Positions 54,345-63,535 of a stretch of DNA of 64,000 bases are shown here, one piece after another. This DNA is from JAOSJL01 sp963704035 (GTDB lineage: Bacteria; Actinomycetota; Acidimicrobiia; IMCC26256; JAOSJL01): the NCBI GenBank assembly GCA_963704035.1, contig CAVPGR010000004.1, positions 1,674,001 to 1,738,000 of the forward strand. Reading direction: 5' to 3'. Numbering within the stretch: position 1 is the stretch's first letter; every line of letters starts with the position of its first letter. Position numbers and translations under genes: made by a program. Under the pieces are notes generated by a model. That model was not told where the DNA came from. It did no database searches and worked only from the letters and a program-made list of their open reading frames with translations.

Positions 54345-54423
54345 TGGGATCGTGGTGTGATAGGTGCTCCGACGGTGACCCAGTCCGTCGTCGGCTGTGA
54401 TCTACCTGCCGGAACGCCCAGGT
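54345..54423 (+). repeat. left copy of an imperfect ~80-bp direct repeat
   Basis: This copy begins TGGGATCGTGGTGTGA and ends GGAACGCCCAGGT. By eye it matches 60676-60755 at roughly three-quarters of positions, including GTCCGTCGTCG against GCCCGTCGTCG and CCTGCCGG-AACG-CCCAGGT. Weaker similarity extends about 50 bases to the left. The two copies bracket the S1-PPR-kinase-REC-PIN gene set. Confidence 0.55.
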
Positions 54424-54478
54424 CGAACTCCGCGACGGCCACCACCGCTGGCTCAGGGAACACTGGCGACTCCACCGA

Positions 54479-54714
54479 TCAAACCGGCGCGAGCACGTCT
54501 GAGCCAACAGCGGGCCTGCCTGGGGAAGGGAGGGCGTCGGCCCAGTCAGCGTGTCCGTTGAGTAGTGCCTCGCCTGAGGCATCTTCGGGAAAAGGCACCG
54601 CCATCTCCACGTGGTCGGTGTGCCCGTAGAGCGCTGCGACCATCTCGCGGCCGACGTCGTACCCGACGTAGATGGTCTTGACATAGCTCGTGCACCCGAG
54701 TCTGGGTCATGACC
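54479..54714 (-). CDS. small hypothetical protein, DUF5655-like C-terminus (probably frameshifted)
   Basis: On the minus strand an uninterrupted frame from about 54680 reads YVKTIYVGYDVGREMVAALY, then GHTDHVEMAVPFPEDASGEA, LLNGHADWADALPSP and APV before the stop at 54479. The G-HxxHVE-A-PFPED pattern, followed by a W and P, resembles the end of DUF5655-type domains. An ATG at 54714 (MTQTRVHEL) lies one frame off, so a shift near 54690 is likely. It is short and of low confidence. I know of no assigned function. Confidence 0.4.
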
Positions 54715-54875
54715 TGATGGGTCATCTCAGCTATCGGCCGAACCTTCGATCCGAGTTCCGAGATTTACTGCTGCGGATCGGTGCGAGCTCCCACGAACTC
54801 TGATCGTACGATCGTGAGCCTCCACGTAGCCCAACCGCCGGTGAGCGCGAACTGGGCGGCCTATAAGATCAGTGC
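54715..54875. other. short intergenic stretch before the S1 gene
   Basis: No gene is supported here. The sequence CTATAAGATC near 54862-54871, shortly before GTG 54876, resembles a -10 element (TATAAG), but it would leave almost no leader. I see no convincing -35. Confidence 0.35.
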
Positions 54876-55842
54876 GTGGTTCTTGAAACTGCTGAATACG
54901 GCAGTTCGTTAGTCGCCTCGGTGTCCGAGGTCGACGACGAAGGCCGCGTTTTCCTCATCGACGACGACGGTCGTCGATACGTCGTACCCAGGCTCGAGTG
55001 GGCGCTCGCCGAACTCGACGATCCCGCACCCGAACCCAAGAACGGGCTCACGGCGGAACTCGTCGTAATCGTGCCAGAAGGTACACAACCGGCAATCGCG
55101 TCCAGAAGATCGTGCCACGTTCAGACAGCGATGGCAGACCCTCACTTCGCGAGCCAAGAGCGCCGAACTGGTTTCGGGGCGTGTGGTGTCCCAGGACCGC
55201 TACGCGTGGATTGTCGATGTGGGGATACTCGGGCGAGTTCCCTTCGGCGAGGCCCGAGGACTCAAACTCGGTGCACGCACCGACTTCCACGTCACCGATG
55301 TTTCCGAGGACGCAAACCGTTTGGTGCTATCGGCGTGCTGCCCTTCGACCGCAGACATTCTCTCGAGCTATCCGGTTGGAACACGGTGCACCGTCGCCGT
55401 AACGGCCACCTGCGACTTCGGAGTGTTTGTTTCCGACGGCCTTGTCAGCGGTCTGGTCCACATCTCCGAACTCGCACACCATCGAATCAGCGACGTCTCC
55501 GACGAAGTCGAAATCGGCGAAGAATTCGATGTGGAGGTGAGTGAGGTAGACGTGGAAGCCTCTCGGCTCTCGTTCTCGCGAAGCAGTTCTGCCACATCCC
55601 TTGAGGTTTGGACCGCCGACCATCGGGTCGGCGATACCGTCGTAGGCCGCATCAGGACGATCGTGAACTTCGGAGCCTTTGTGAATATCGGTGAGATCGA
55701 CGGTCTTCTGCACTACACAGACATTCCCGGCGCCGAGCATGCTCGTGTGCATGACGTGTTGCGCGAGGGCGCACAAGTTGAGGTGGTTGTTAGCAGTGTC
55801 GACACGGCTCGGAAGCGCGTAACCCTCGTCCTGAGCGGTTGA
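54876..55842 (+). CDS. S1 RNA-binding domain protein, three S1 units (frameshifted)
   Basis: This protein begins at GTG 54876 (VVLETAEYGSSLVASVSEVD) with about 65 residues ending GLTAELVVIVPEG. The frame shifts between about 55075 and 55150. The rest, from SAELVSGRVVSQDRYAWIVD, contains three S1-type OB folds: DVGILGRVPFGEARGLKLGA (first), ATCDFGVFVSDGLVSGLVHISELAH (second, the classic GVFV...GLVHISE) and IVNFGAFVNIGEIDGLLHYTDI (third), each shown in part. S1 repeats bind single-stranded RNA, as in ribosomal protein S1 and PNPase. It lies directly upstream of the PPR gene on the same strand. Confidence 0.8.
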
Positions 55843-55852
55843 CGATCTGCCA

Positions 55853-56315
55853 TGGACAGCCTGGATGCTGCAAGAGATGCAGGCTGAAGAGGCAGCAGCC
55901 AGTCTGGAACTTGCTGAGGGCAGTGCCCGCACCGCTATCGACCGAGTTCTTCGCGGCTGCTCGATCGTCACCCAGGCTCTCCAGGCGCCTTCGTCGCCTA
56001 CAAGGCGTTTCGTCAACTCGCTGATTTTCCTGGCGCGAGTTCGATGACCGATCGGATAGAAGCTGGCGGGGCTCTCACGGCGACGCACCTGGGCGAACTT
56101 GCAGTTGTAGCCGACGTAACGGGTCGCCTGCTCGATCAGCCGCCGAGCGCTCCTGGATCAGGCGAGATCGTTCCCCGGCAGCGACCCGGACACTCTCGAT
56201 GTGACACAGCATCGATGCACCAACACCTTCGGCCAGCAGACCTCGGTCGAGGCAATCCCGACCCCGGCGGAAGGGGTATCCGTCATCCGCGACCAACTCG
56301 AGAAAGCGGCCGTCC
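55853..56315 (+). other. probable N-terminal part of the PPR-kinase gene, heavily frame-shifted
   Basis: An ATG at 55850-55853 (MDSLDAARDAG) begins a frame that stops at once. Neighbouring frames continue plausible helical protein: EEAAASLELAEGSARTAIDR (55880-55940), FVAYKAFRQLADFPGASSMT (55990-56050), DRIEAGGALTATHLGELAVV (56050-56110), then ALLDQARSFPGSDPDTLDVT (56145-56205). Read together they look like the start of the PPR gene, but four or more shifts are needed, so I do not give a protein. Confidence 0.4.
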
Positions 56316-59300
56316 ATGTCGTCCGTCACCGGCCTCCTGGCGAAACTCCTGCCACACCTCGAACAAGCATATGAGAGGGGTGTTGAGCTCCAACCTCGCA
56401 TTCTGCACGGCCTGATGCGATCGCTCGGACGCGACGGCCAAGCGCGACAGGTACAGCAACTGCGCGATTTCGCCATCCGCACAGGCATGGGAGGGGAACA
56501 GTACGTGCACCAGGCGGCGATACGAGCGTGGGGCACAGTGGGCGACGCGGATCGCGTCCTCGAGTCCCTCGATCTCTGTCGTGCGCGAGGAAAGCTGAAC
56601 GGTTTTAGCTACATCGCCGCGATTCTCTAGTCTCGACCGGCTCGATCGACATGACACCGCGGTCGAACTGCTCCGTCCTAGAGGTGGCCGAGGCCGGAAT
56701 CCGTCCGCCAAACGCCTCGTACGAATCCATGCTCGAGCGAGCCGCAACCACGGCCAACTATTCCATTGCCGTGGAGATAGCTCTGAGGTTTGTCAAACTG
56801 GGCATCCCGACTCGCGAGCGAGTGCTGAAGAAGCTCGCTGCGGCCTCAAGCGAAGCTCGCAGCGAACTCTTGGCGGCGGCGCGGAACCAGTCAAAGAGGG
56901 AAGATCCCTCCCACACTCCGGATGACGAGTCGCGCCCGTGGCTCGAACTGGAAGCGCTCTTCGCCCAGGGGCGCATAGCTGAGTTGCGCGAGAAGATGAG
57001 CCAGGACGAATTAGTTGCGACCCTGCCAGCGCAGCGTGTGTCGGGTTTGCACGTCGAGATCTTCGCTCTCTTGGCACGGAGGGGCGTTGCGGAGAAGTTC
57101 TCGAGCACTTCGACGCCATCAGATCCTCAGGGTCGGTCGATGGCTACCACTACGCGAGCAGCTGATGCGTGGTCTCGCCGAAGCCGGTCGAGTCGAAGAC
57201 GTTCAACGCCTATTCGGCGACATGCTTGAAGCTGGTGAGCCGGTCGGGACATACCACGTCTCCGCTCTAATCCACGCCCTCTGCAGGGCGGGCTACCCCC
57301 ATGCCGCGGAGGTCGAGCTATCTCGCCTGGACGCCATGGGGATATTTCCCGACCCGCGGCATCATTGCGGCCCGATTATCTCCGGCTATCGAAAGATCGG
57401 CGATGCCGACGGGCGGCACGGATCATCGCCGAGATGAGCGAGGCAGGGATTCAGACGGATCGCCACAACATCACCGACGCGATGAACGCCTGGATCGAGG
57501 AGGGCTACCCCGACCGGGCTGTCGCGATGTTCGATGCGGCATTCGAGCACGGCGATCAGGCTGGGCCGGGACCCGACGCTCACCTGTTCGCTGCCATCTT
57601 GAGAGCGCGGGCCGAATGGGGGACGTCCGTGGTTGCGAACTAGCTCTTGAGCAGATGGAGCAATCCAGCATTCAGCCGAATGGGATCCACTTCTCACATT
57701 TGATGACTGCGTACTTGCGGAGCGGGCGACCGGCCGACGTACGCCTGACGTACGATCGCCTTGAGGACGCGGGGCTCACTCCCGACAGCTTCCACTCCGG
57801 TCTCCTCGTCATCGCGCTGGCATCCGATGAACGTCGTGATGAACTTCAGCAGTTCGAATCTGAGCTCGAAGATCGCGGATCGCTCGGCGATGACCCGCAC
57901 GTGGTCGCTCTTCTGATCCGGGCGTGGATCTCCCTCGGCCAACCTGAGCGGGCATCGGCGTTGCTGGAGAGACTGGACGCCCAGAAGGACGAACCGCAGC
58001 TCGTATCCGATCTCCTCCGCGTGTTTGCACACGCTGGCAACACGGAACAGGTCGAGGAGTTGGCCGAACGGCTGCGATCTACGACCGGCGAGATCCCCAT
58101 CATGGCACTCATCCCCTTCGTGATCGTGGCGACGCGGAACAACGACGCCAACCGTGCCGCCGAGATCTTCGACGCTCACCGCGACACCATCCTCAAGGAT
58201 GCCGATGGTGCAGGGCTCGCAAGTCTTGTCGGCGCGCTAACCGCTGTGGGGCTTGCAGATCGCGCTCTAGCCTGCGCCGAAGTTCTAGCAGCGGGCCATG
58301 ACCTGAGGAGTCGACAGCTTGGGCAGATCCTCGACTCACTCACCAAGACAACCGCGCCTGATCGGGTAGAACAGGTGCTGCATTCGTTCCTTCCTCGCAT
58401 GACGGTGCTACCAGACGACGAGACCTACCTCTTCAACCTCGTGCTTCGGGCGTACGGGTGGGCAGCCCGATCTGAGGACGTCGAGCGAGTCAAGGAGCAG
58501 ATGCTCGAAAGGGGACTGCGTCTCGATCGCTTTAGCCTGGGGGCGATCGAAGCAACTCGTCGACGCGAGGGCGTCTTCACCGATGAGACCCTTCAGGTGC
58601 CGCGGGGCCGAGACGCAAGCCTGGCAAGACCTCGCCGTTGTCCTCGACGACGTCGTGCACGAACTCAGCCAGTTTGTAGGACAGCTCGGCGGCATCGTCG
58701 CCGCTACCAGGAAACTCGATCCTGAAGCGAGCCCCGAGCTTCGTGGCCGACCGCCTCATCAAGATCGGTAGCATCGTGGGCACCCTCGGCGGTCGACTCG
58801 ACGAGTACGCGGCGGTCGCGAGCGGTGGTCATCTGGAGGGAGCGGCCAGCATCAAGGATGCCGTCGGATGGGCGCTGAGAAAGACAGCGGATCTTGCGAC
58901 GCGCAATGGCGTCCAAGTGCATGACGGAGTCCAAGGAATGGCGGACAGCCTTTTGGTAGCCGGCGACCCTTTCTCTTCTCCAGCCTGGGCTTGAAGGCCC
59001 TAGTCACGAATGCACTTGAGGCGTTGGCAACTCATGACATTCCTCCGGGTGAGCGCCTCATCTGGGTGAATGCGATTGAAACGCCGACGCAGGCCAAGAC
59101 ATGGGTCGACGTCTACGTTAGGGACAACGGCCCAGGGATCCCCCCGGCGGTGCGAGAGCGGATCTTCGATCGCGGGTTCTCGTCCAAGGACGAGCGCGGT
59201 CTCGGACTGGGGCTGAGCCTCGTTGACAGCGTCGTATCATCGCTTGGCGGCAGCATCGCCGTGACCCACAACGGCGACAGCGGCGCGGAGTTCTGGCTAC

Positions 59301-59341
59301 GGCTTCCTGCAGTCGACAAGGTGGAGGAGACTACGTCGTGA
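56316..59341 (+). CDS. pentatricopeptide-repeat (PPR) protein fused to a histidine kinase (multiple frameshifts)
   Basis: From 56340 to 58560 the plus strand encodes successive 35-residue PPR-type helix pairs, such as LRDFAIRTGMGGEQYVHQAA, LMRGLAEAGRVEDVQRLFGD (57160-57220), LIHALCRAGYPHAAEVELSR, SIQPNGIHFSHLMTAYLRSG, RPADVRLTYDRLEDAGLTPD and LLIRAWISLGQPERASALLE. From 58583 a kinase core follows: DHp helix LDDVVHELSQFVGQLGG with a candidate phospho-His, then N box VTNALEALATHD, G1 VRDNGPGIPPAVRERIFDRGF and G2 GLGLGLSLVDSVVSSLGG, to the stop at 59341. Frame changes occur near 56630, 56690, 57110, 57420, 57620, 58610, 58740 and 58985. I infer one polypeptide. The GTGA overlap with the REC gene supports a functional 3' end. 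Confidence 0.72.
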
Positions 59342-59829
59342 TGACCGCGTTACCCGTTGCCGTCCTTGATGACAACCAGGACTTCCTGGACGATGCACTG
59401 GTGGCTCTGGAGCAGGTCGGAATTCCGCTCCACAAGTACACCGAACCCGCAGCATTCGAGCACTTCGTTGTGTCGGACAACGAGCGCCTCGTTCTATTTG
59501 TCGATCATGACCTCGGGACTCACGTCACGGGATACGACGTCATACGCAAGATCCGTACGGACCGATCGGACGGACTGATCGTACCGATCGTCTACATGAC
59601 CGGGCGCGAGAGTGAACAGGGCTTCCTCGCAGCAGAGGCGGCAGACCCGTACGCCGCACCGTCGCTCTACCTCAACAAGCGCGCGCTGATCGACACAGAC
59701 CTCGTTGAGCTTGTCGAGCGCCTCTCGACCCAGTACTCGCAAGCACTCGGACTCGCTCGCGATCAGGCGACGCGGGAGGCAATCAGGTTCTTCGGCGAGT
59801 TGCCACCCGACTCGATTGCGCAGCGCTAG
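59338..59829 (+). CDS. stand-alone receiver (REC) domain protein
   Basis: A 163-residue protein made of one receiver domain plus a short helical tail. The acidic pair is LDDNQDFLDDA, the phospho-acceptor Asp in VLFVDHDLGTHVTG, the switch Thr in IVYMTGRE and the Lys in LYLNKRAL, so all catalytic positions are present. There is no DNA-binding or enzymatic output domain. The tail (LSTQYSQALGLARDQATREA) is helical. GTG 59338 overlaps the kinase stop (GTGA), so kinase and receiver are co-translated. A PIN nuclease gene follows after 6 bases and may be the output. Confidence 0.88.
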   Translation: MMTALPVAVLDDNQDFLDDALVALEQVGIPLHKYTEPAAFEHFVVSDNERLVLFVDHDLGTHVTGYDVIRKIRTDRSDGLIVPIVYMTGRESEQGFLAAEAADPYAAPSLYLNKRALIDTDLVELVERLSTQYSQALGLARDQATREAIRFFGELPPDSIAQR

Positions 59830-59835
59830 CCGACG

Positions 59836-60540
59836 ATGGACCTGCGTCCGGAGGACCCTGCCGTGGTTCTCGACACGTCTGCAATCGTACAAGTCTTTCA
59901 GAGCGCTCTGACTGTAGAGAACAACTGGGCATACAAGTTCAGAGTTGCGCTCAAGAGATCTGGGGAGATCGCCCCCAGCTGCTATTCCATCCATTGACGT
60001 TGTCCGAACTGGCTACCAACACTCACGAAGAGGTATTGCAGTCAGGTAGCCGGTATCGCACCCGCATGAGCTCAGCGAGAAGTCTCGCGCTCCGAGCCCG
60101 AGCGCACCAGCACGCGATCGTTGCGGCTGCGCGCCTCTGTTGACGGCCAGGCTTTGTCGAAGGATTTCGACTACGCGGTGCGAGCCTTGGTGCCAGAATG
60201 GAGAGACTACGCAGGTGTCGCAGAGGCCCGCGAGGACTATCGAATGCTGCGATGTACGTGCAAGAGCGGGGTCATTCCAGTTGCCTCTCTGGCTGACCAC
60301 TTCATTCTCGGGCTTGCGTTGAGCCTCCGAGCAGATGGCTATGAGTCTGGACTGATCTCAGGAGATAGGGGAGTTTCTCGGTGCAGCGGAACACCTAGGA
60401 CTGCCATTTGTCTACATCCACGATCTGAAGAAACGCAGTGGGTTCCTTTGGAAAGACTGTGCAGGGGATGAGCGGTGTACCGCTGCGTGTTCGGATGCTA
60501 CAGCTAACTGTGATCGGATGTTTCTTGGTGGGTCGCGTTG
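59836..60540 (+). CDS. PIN-domain ribonuclease-like protein (frameshifted)
   Basis: ATG 59836 gives MDLRPEDPAVVLDTSAIVQV, the first acidic strand of a PIN domain (Asp in LDTSA). After shifts near 59980 and 60120 the chain continues LTLSELATNTHEEVLQS (conserved Glu), DYAGVAEAREDYRMLRC, VASLADHFILGLALSLRADG (Asp) and SGDREFLGAAEHLGLPFVYI (Asp in GD) after a shift near 60370. The four acidic residues D-E-D-D of PIN nucleases are thus present. A tail with several Cys follows (KDCAGDERCTAACSDATANC). No antitoxin gene is adjacent. It probably cuts RNA, by family. Confidence 0.68.
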
Positions 60541-60875
60541 ACAGCGTATCTGTCCTCGCGGGAGTGCCGCGAGCGAGCGACGCTCCTGGCCTTGGCTGGC
60601 CTCGTCGCCACGCCTTGGGCTCCGAAAATTCGGTCATACCCGCGACGAGGGGAGACGCGGGTGTGCGGACGGGTCTGGGATCGTGGAGTGACGGGCGCGT
60701 CGCGGGCGACTCAGCCCGTCGTCGCCTGGGGTGTTCCTGCCGGGAACGTCCAGGTAACCAAACCAAGATTCCGGCACCGACAGAGTTCACAATCCGCTTT
60801 TCGGTATCTAGCCGCGTCGTGCGTGGAACGCGGATGCAGGAACTTGCTCGCCGTCGTCTTGGCCGGCCGAGCTCC
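60541..60875. other. intergenic region between the convergent PIN and DprA-like genes
   Basis: About 335 bases with no supported gene. It contains the right copy of the direct repeat (60676-60755). On the minus strand a short open stretch after the DprA-like stop carries Cys residues (ADCELCRC), but I cannot connect it to a protein. Confidence 0.45.
60676..60755 (+). repeat. right copy of the imperfect ~80-bp direct repeat
   Basis: TGGGATCGTGGAGTGACGGG at the start and CCGGGAACGTCCAGGT at the end match the left copy at 54345-54423 in the same orientation, 6.3 kb away. On the minus strand both copies read a related peptide (left: GVPAGRSQPTTDWV...APITPRSQ; right: FPAGTPQATTG...APVTPRSQ), so they may be remnants of the same coding sequence rather than pure DNA repeats. 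Confidence 0.55.
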
Positions 60876-61830
60876 TCAGCCCAGTTCAAGACCCATTTGA
60901 TCGGTTCGAGGTTCCTTCTGCGTCGTCGATGCCAAGGACGCGGCCTCCTCGAGGTCGAGGTCGAAGAGCTCATCGATTCCGGTGATGGGCACCGCGCCGC
61001 GACCCTCGAGTGCGGCATTTCCTGGTCCTTCACCCGCACCTCGCCAGACAGCGACGCGGCCAAAACCCCTTCTGAGCGCCTCGGTCGCGCCGGTTTAGGT
61101 GCCGCCGGACTCGTGGTCGGAGGCAACGACGAGTGTGATGTCGGCGGCTGCGTAGAGGAGCTTGTTGCGGCCCATCGCGTTGCCGACCCGGAAGCCCGCG
61201 TCTGGCTTGTACGGCGAGCAGAAGCAGGCACGTCCCTCTTGGATCGTGCGTCGAACCTCTGGTTCGGCGGAGTTGGCGTGTGATACCTCCGGCGAGGGCC
61301 CCCGACCACCGACGCCCCGGCTTCGTGCGCAGCCTGCATCGACAACTGGTCGACGCCACGTGCTCCGCCAGAGATAAGGGCCCAATTGCGACTCGCTGCG
61401 CTGCGGGCAGCCGAACGCGGCGACTTCGGCGCCAACCTCGGAAACATCGCGGGACCCGACCACTGCAAGGCCACCTGAGTCGAGAAGACTGATGGGGCCA
61501 CTCCCAATGAGCACCGGCGGCGCCGCGTCGCCGAGCCGCGCTCTGGAATCGGCTCGGGTACTCATCATCTACCCCCGACACCACCCATATGCCGTTGTTC
61601 TCGAGCCGCTCCAGTTCGGAGGCCAGATCTGGAGCAGCCTCGAGAAGACGGCTGATCCGTCCGGAGTCAACGCCTGCAACTGTTCCGTCGCGGCCATCCA
61701 TGAGAGTCGACACGTCCACTGTTCGGCACAGTGGCCAGAACTGCTTGGCGGTTAGCGGCTTGTCGCCGGACTCTACGAGTCGGTTGGTCAGCAGAAGCGC
61801 AACGAGCGAGGCGTCCGATCGCTTGGTCAT
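60876..61830 (-). pseudogene. DprA/Smf-like SLOG protein, with frameshifts and one in-frame stop
   Basis: The start ATG 61830 gives MTKRSDASLVALLLTNRLVE, an N-terminal helical part to DDEYPSRF. A shift near 61535 leads to LGDAAPPVLIGSGPISLLDS and GLAVVGSRDVSEVGAEVAAF, the SLOG/DprA Rossmann start. RNWALISGGARGVDQLSMQA follows one frame over, then EVSHANSAEPEVRRTIQEGR, FRVGNAMGRNKLLYAAADIT and VVASDHESGGT. There an in-frame TAA (61097-61095) interrupts where Trp would be expected. Beyond it TGATEALRRGFGRVAVWRG and AVPITGIDELFDLDLEEA continue to 60876. DprA-like proteins bind ssDNA or nucleotides. Confidence 0.72.
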
Positions 61831-61977
61831 TCGCCTGTCGCCACGCAGAGGGCGAAAGGCATCGCAGTTTCTACGCCGGCGCCGGTTAGGCGGTACGCGA
61901 CGACCGGGAAGGTCCAGCGCGAATCCGCGTTGTTGTCGACGATCAGCACCACGCCACACGCTACCGGGAGTCGGACG
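61827..61977 (-). pseudogene. fragment resembling the C-terminal tail of actinobacterial RecQ helicase
   Basis: About 50 codons read ACGVVLIVDNNADSRWTFPV, then VAYRLTGAGVETAMPFALCV and ATGE to a TGA that overlaps the DprA-like ATG as ATGA (61827-61830). The VVL(I/L)VD-x-x-x-D-S-RWT pattern and the G-A-G-x-E-x-x-x-PFALC ending match the phosphoribosyltransferase-like tail of RecQ helicases in Actinobacteria. No helicase body lies upstream, because the ComF-like gene ends only 33 bases away. It could be a remnant of an upstream helicase lost by deletion. Confidence 0.5.
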
Positions 61978-62009
61978 CGAATGCGTCACAGATGTTCGCG
62001 CTTGCTGTG

Positions 62010-62676
62010 CTAAAGCCCTAGTGCAACGGCGGCAAAGCCGACGACCGAGTGCGCGCCGTGCCGACGGAGCGTGTTGGAGCAGGCCGATAGCGTGGCTCCA
62101 GACTCGAGGAGGTCATCGACGAGCAGGACCTGCATGTCCTGCGCTGCATCGCATGCCTCAAAGACGCCAGCCACCGCATCCTTTCGCTCGACTTGCGGCA
62201 GGTCCTTGACCGGGTCAACGCCGCCTGAGGCGATGAAGGATCTCTCGGTACGGACAGCCGAATCCGCCGGCAACACTCACAGCCAACACAGATGGGAGGC
62301 TGGCGTAGGATCGAGTCGGTTCATGTGGCACGGCGACAACGACGTCAGGGCCTGAGAGGTCACCTCGAACCCTCCACAACGTGGTCGCCCAGTAAGCCAT
62401 CCACTCGGCAAGCTTCCTGCCCGCAGCTACCGATGCCTCGTATTTCGCGTCGTGCACCAGTCGAGCGACGGGCGTCATGCCTTCCGCTTCCCGCGACGCG
62501 TACCGGTCGAGAGCGAAGACCCGATCAAGTCCGGCCACGCTCCTGACGACAACCGCGCTCGGACACCCCCTCGGGGGTTGCCCAAGACGGACGCGCCTCG
62601 ACGGGTGTTTCGAGCCCGACGGGACGGATCGCCCAGATCGTTCGCCGTCAGTCGGACGCCTATCTCGCTCGTTCAC
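62010..62676 (-). CDS. ComF-family phosphoribosyltransferase-like protein (frameshifted)
   Basis: GTG 62676 follows a strong GAGGAGG ribosome site. The first part has FALDRYASREAEGMTPVARLVHDAKYEASVAAGRKLAEWM and VVVAVPHEPTRSYAS (quoted in part). Near 62270 the frame shifts. The second part has VKDLPQVERKDAVAGVFEAC and the PRPP-binding motif VLLVDDLLESGATLSACSNTL, then HGAHSVVGFAAVALG. The order Lys-Tyr region, R-K-D..F and VLLVDD-G-T is that of ComF proteins. It heads a minus-strand set with the RecQ-tail fragment and the DprA-like gene. Confidence 0.78.
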
Positions 62677-62779
62677 GCCGACCTCCTCACCCCCGGCAGC
62701 TCAGGCCGAGCAAGGCTCGTCCAACCCAGTTGACCCGTGCCGCGAGTCTCCTACCCTACGAGCCGGGCAGGTACAGGAA

Positions 62780-62983
62780 ATGAACAACCTGACAATCAAC
62801 TGGCTACCGAGGATTCGACTCGATCTGTTGCTCCTTGGTGTCATCGTCGACGCAGCGGCGTGCGGTGGAACATCACCAACCCAAAACACGAACCGAATCG
62901 ACCGAGAGCCGAATTTTTGGAGTTGGTTCTCGACGCCAGTGGCGGCGCCCGACACGGCTAGTGAGGTGATCGGCGATACTTAG
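62780..62983 (+). CDS. small possible lipoprotein
   Basis: A 67-codon frame from ATG 62780 after ACAGGAA: MNNLTINWLPRIRLDLLLLG, then VIVDAAACGGTS with a lipobox-like AAAC at residue 27. The mature part is short and polar. It is divergent from the ComF-like gene. It is too short and atypical for certainty and could be chance. I recognise no family. Confidence 0.35.
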   Translation: MNNLTINWLPRIRLDLLLLGVIVDAAACGGTSPTQNTNRIDREPNFWSWFSTPVAAPDTASEVIGDT

Positions 62984-63069
62984 CGGCAGCATCGTGACTC
63001 CGCCGGCCCCCAGCACTGTTCGGCGGGTTGGTCTGGTGTTTCGCCGGTTCCCTAGTCGAAGGTTCCTAG

Positions 63070-63523
63070 ATGTGGACGATCAGACTGCTGGATAGGGACT
63101 GGGCGCACCCTTGCCGTCACTGCGGCGATCCGCTTAGGGATCAGGACGTCGTGATCCACGAGGAGAAGCGCAGCTGGATCTGCGTCCATGCCCGCTGCAT
63201 TGATGAGGGAATCGCCCTTGGTCGCGCGGCGCCAGGTTTCGGACCTCGAAGCAGCTCTCCTCCGAGACCGCCTCGATAGAGGAGCGTTGGCGGATGTCCT
63301 CCCTGACCTTGACGCAGCGGTGGGCGGTCTCGAGTCTCGCAGAACGACCGCACAGGATGAGGTGCCCGACTCTGTGTCGGCGGCGCGGTCGGGACTGGAG
63401 CGGCTCAGGCGCTACCTCGCCACCGGCACGCGACCTGCGAAGAAGAAGATCATGAAGCGCGCGCCGAAAGGACATCGCGCCCCGAGGAAGGGTCGACGCC
63501 GCGGCGGGCTGCAGAGCGACTAG
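63070..63523 (+). CDS. zinc-ribbon protein with basic tail (frameshifted)
   Basis: ATG 63070 gives MWTIRLLDRDWAHPCRHCGD, then IHEEKRSWICVHARCIDEGI, so C-x-x-C...C-x-x-x-x-C could bind zinc. A shift near 63225 leads to ARRQVSDLEAALLRDRLDRG, SAARSGLERLRRYLATGTRP and a strongly basic C-terminus (KKKIMKRAPKGHRAPRKGRR). One base joins a protein of about 150 residues. The basic tail suggests nucleic-acid binding. I know of no family. It lies 12 bases before the next gene. Confidence 0.6.
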
Positions 63524-63535
63524 GAGTGCCATCAG

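Noticed and set aside
54046..54684. Long minus-strand frame across the excisionase and the left repeat
   Set aside because: Rich in Arg/Ser/Thr as expected of a shadow frame; the excisionase on the plus strand and the short DUF5655-like frame explain the coding signal better.
56075..56536. Minus-strand gene opposite the start of the PPR region
   Set aside because: The frame is open but has no recognisable motifs, while plus-strand frames there continue the PPR-type helices.
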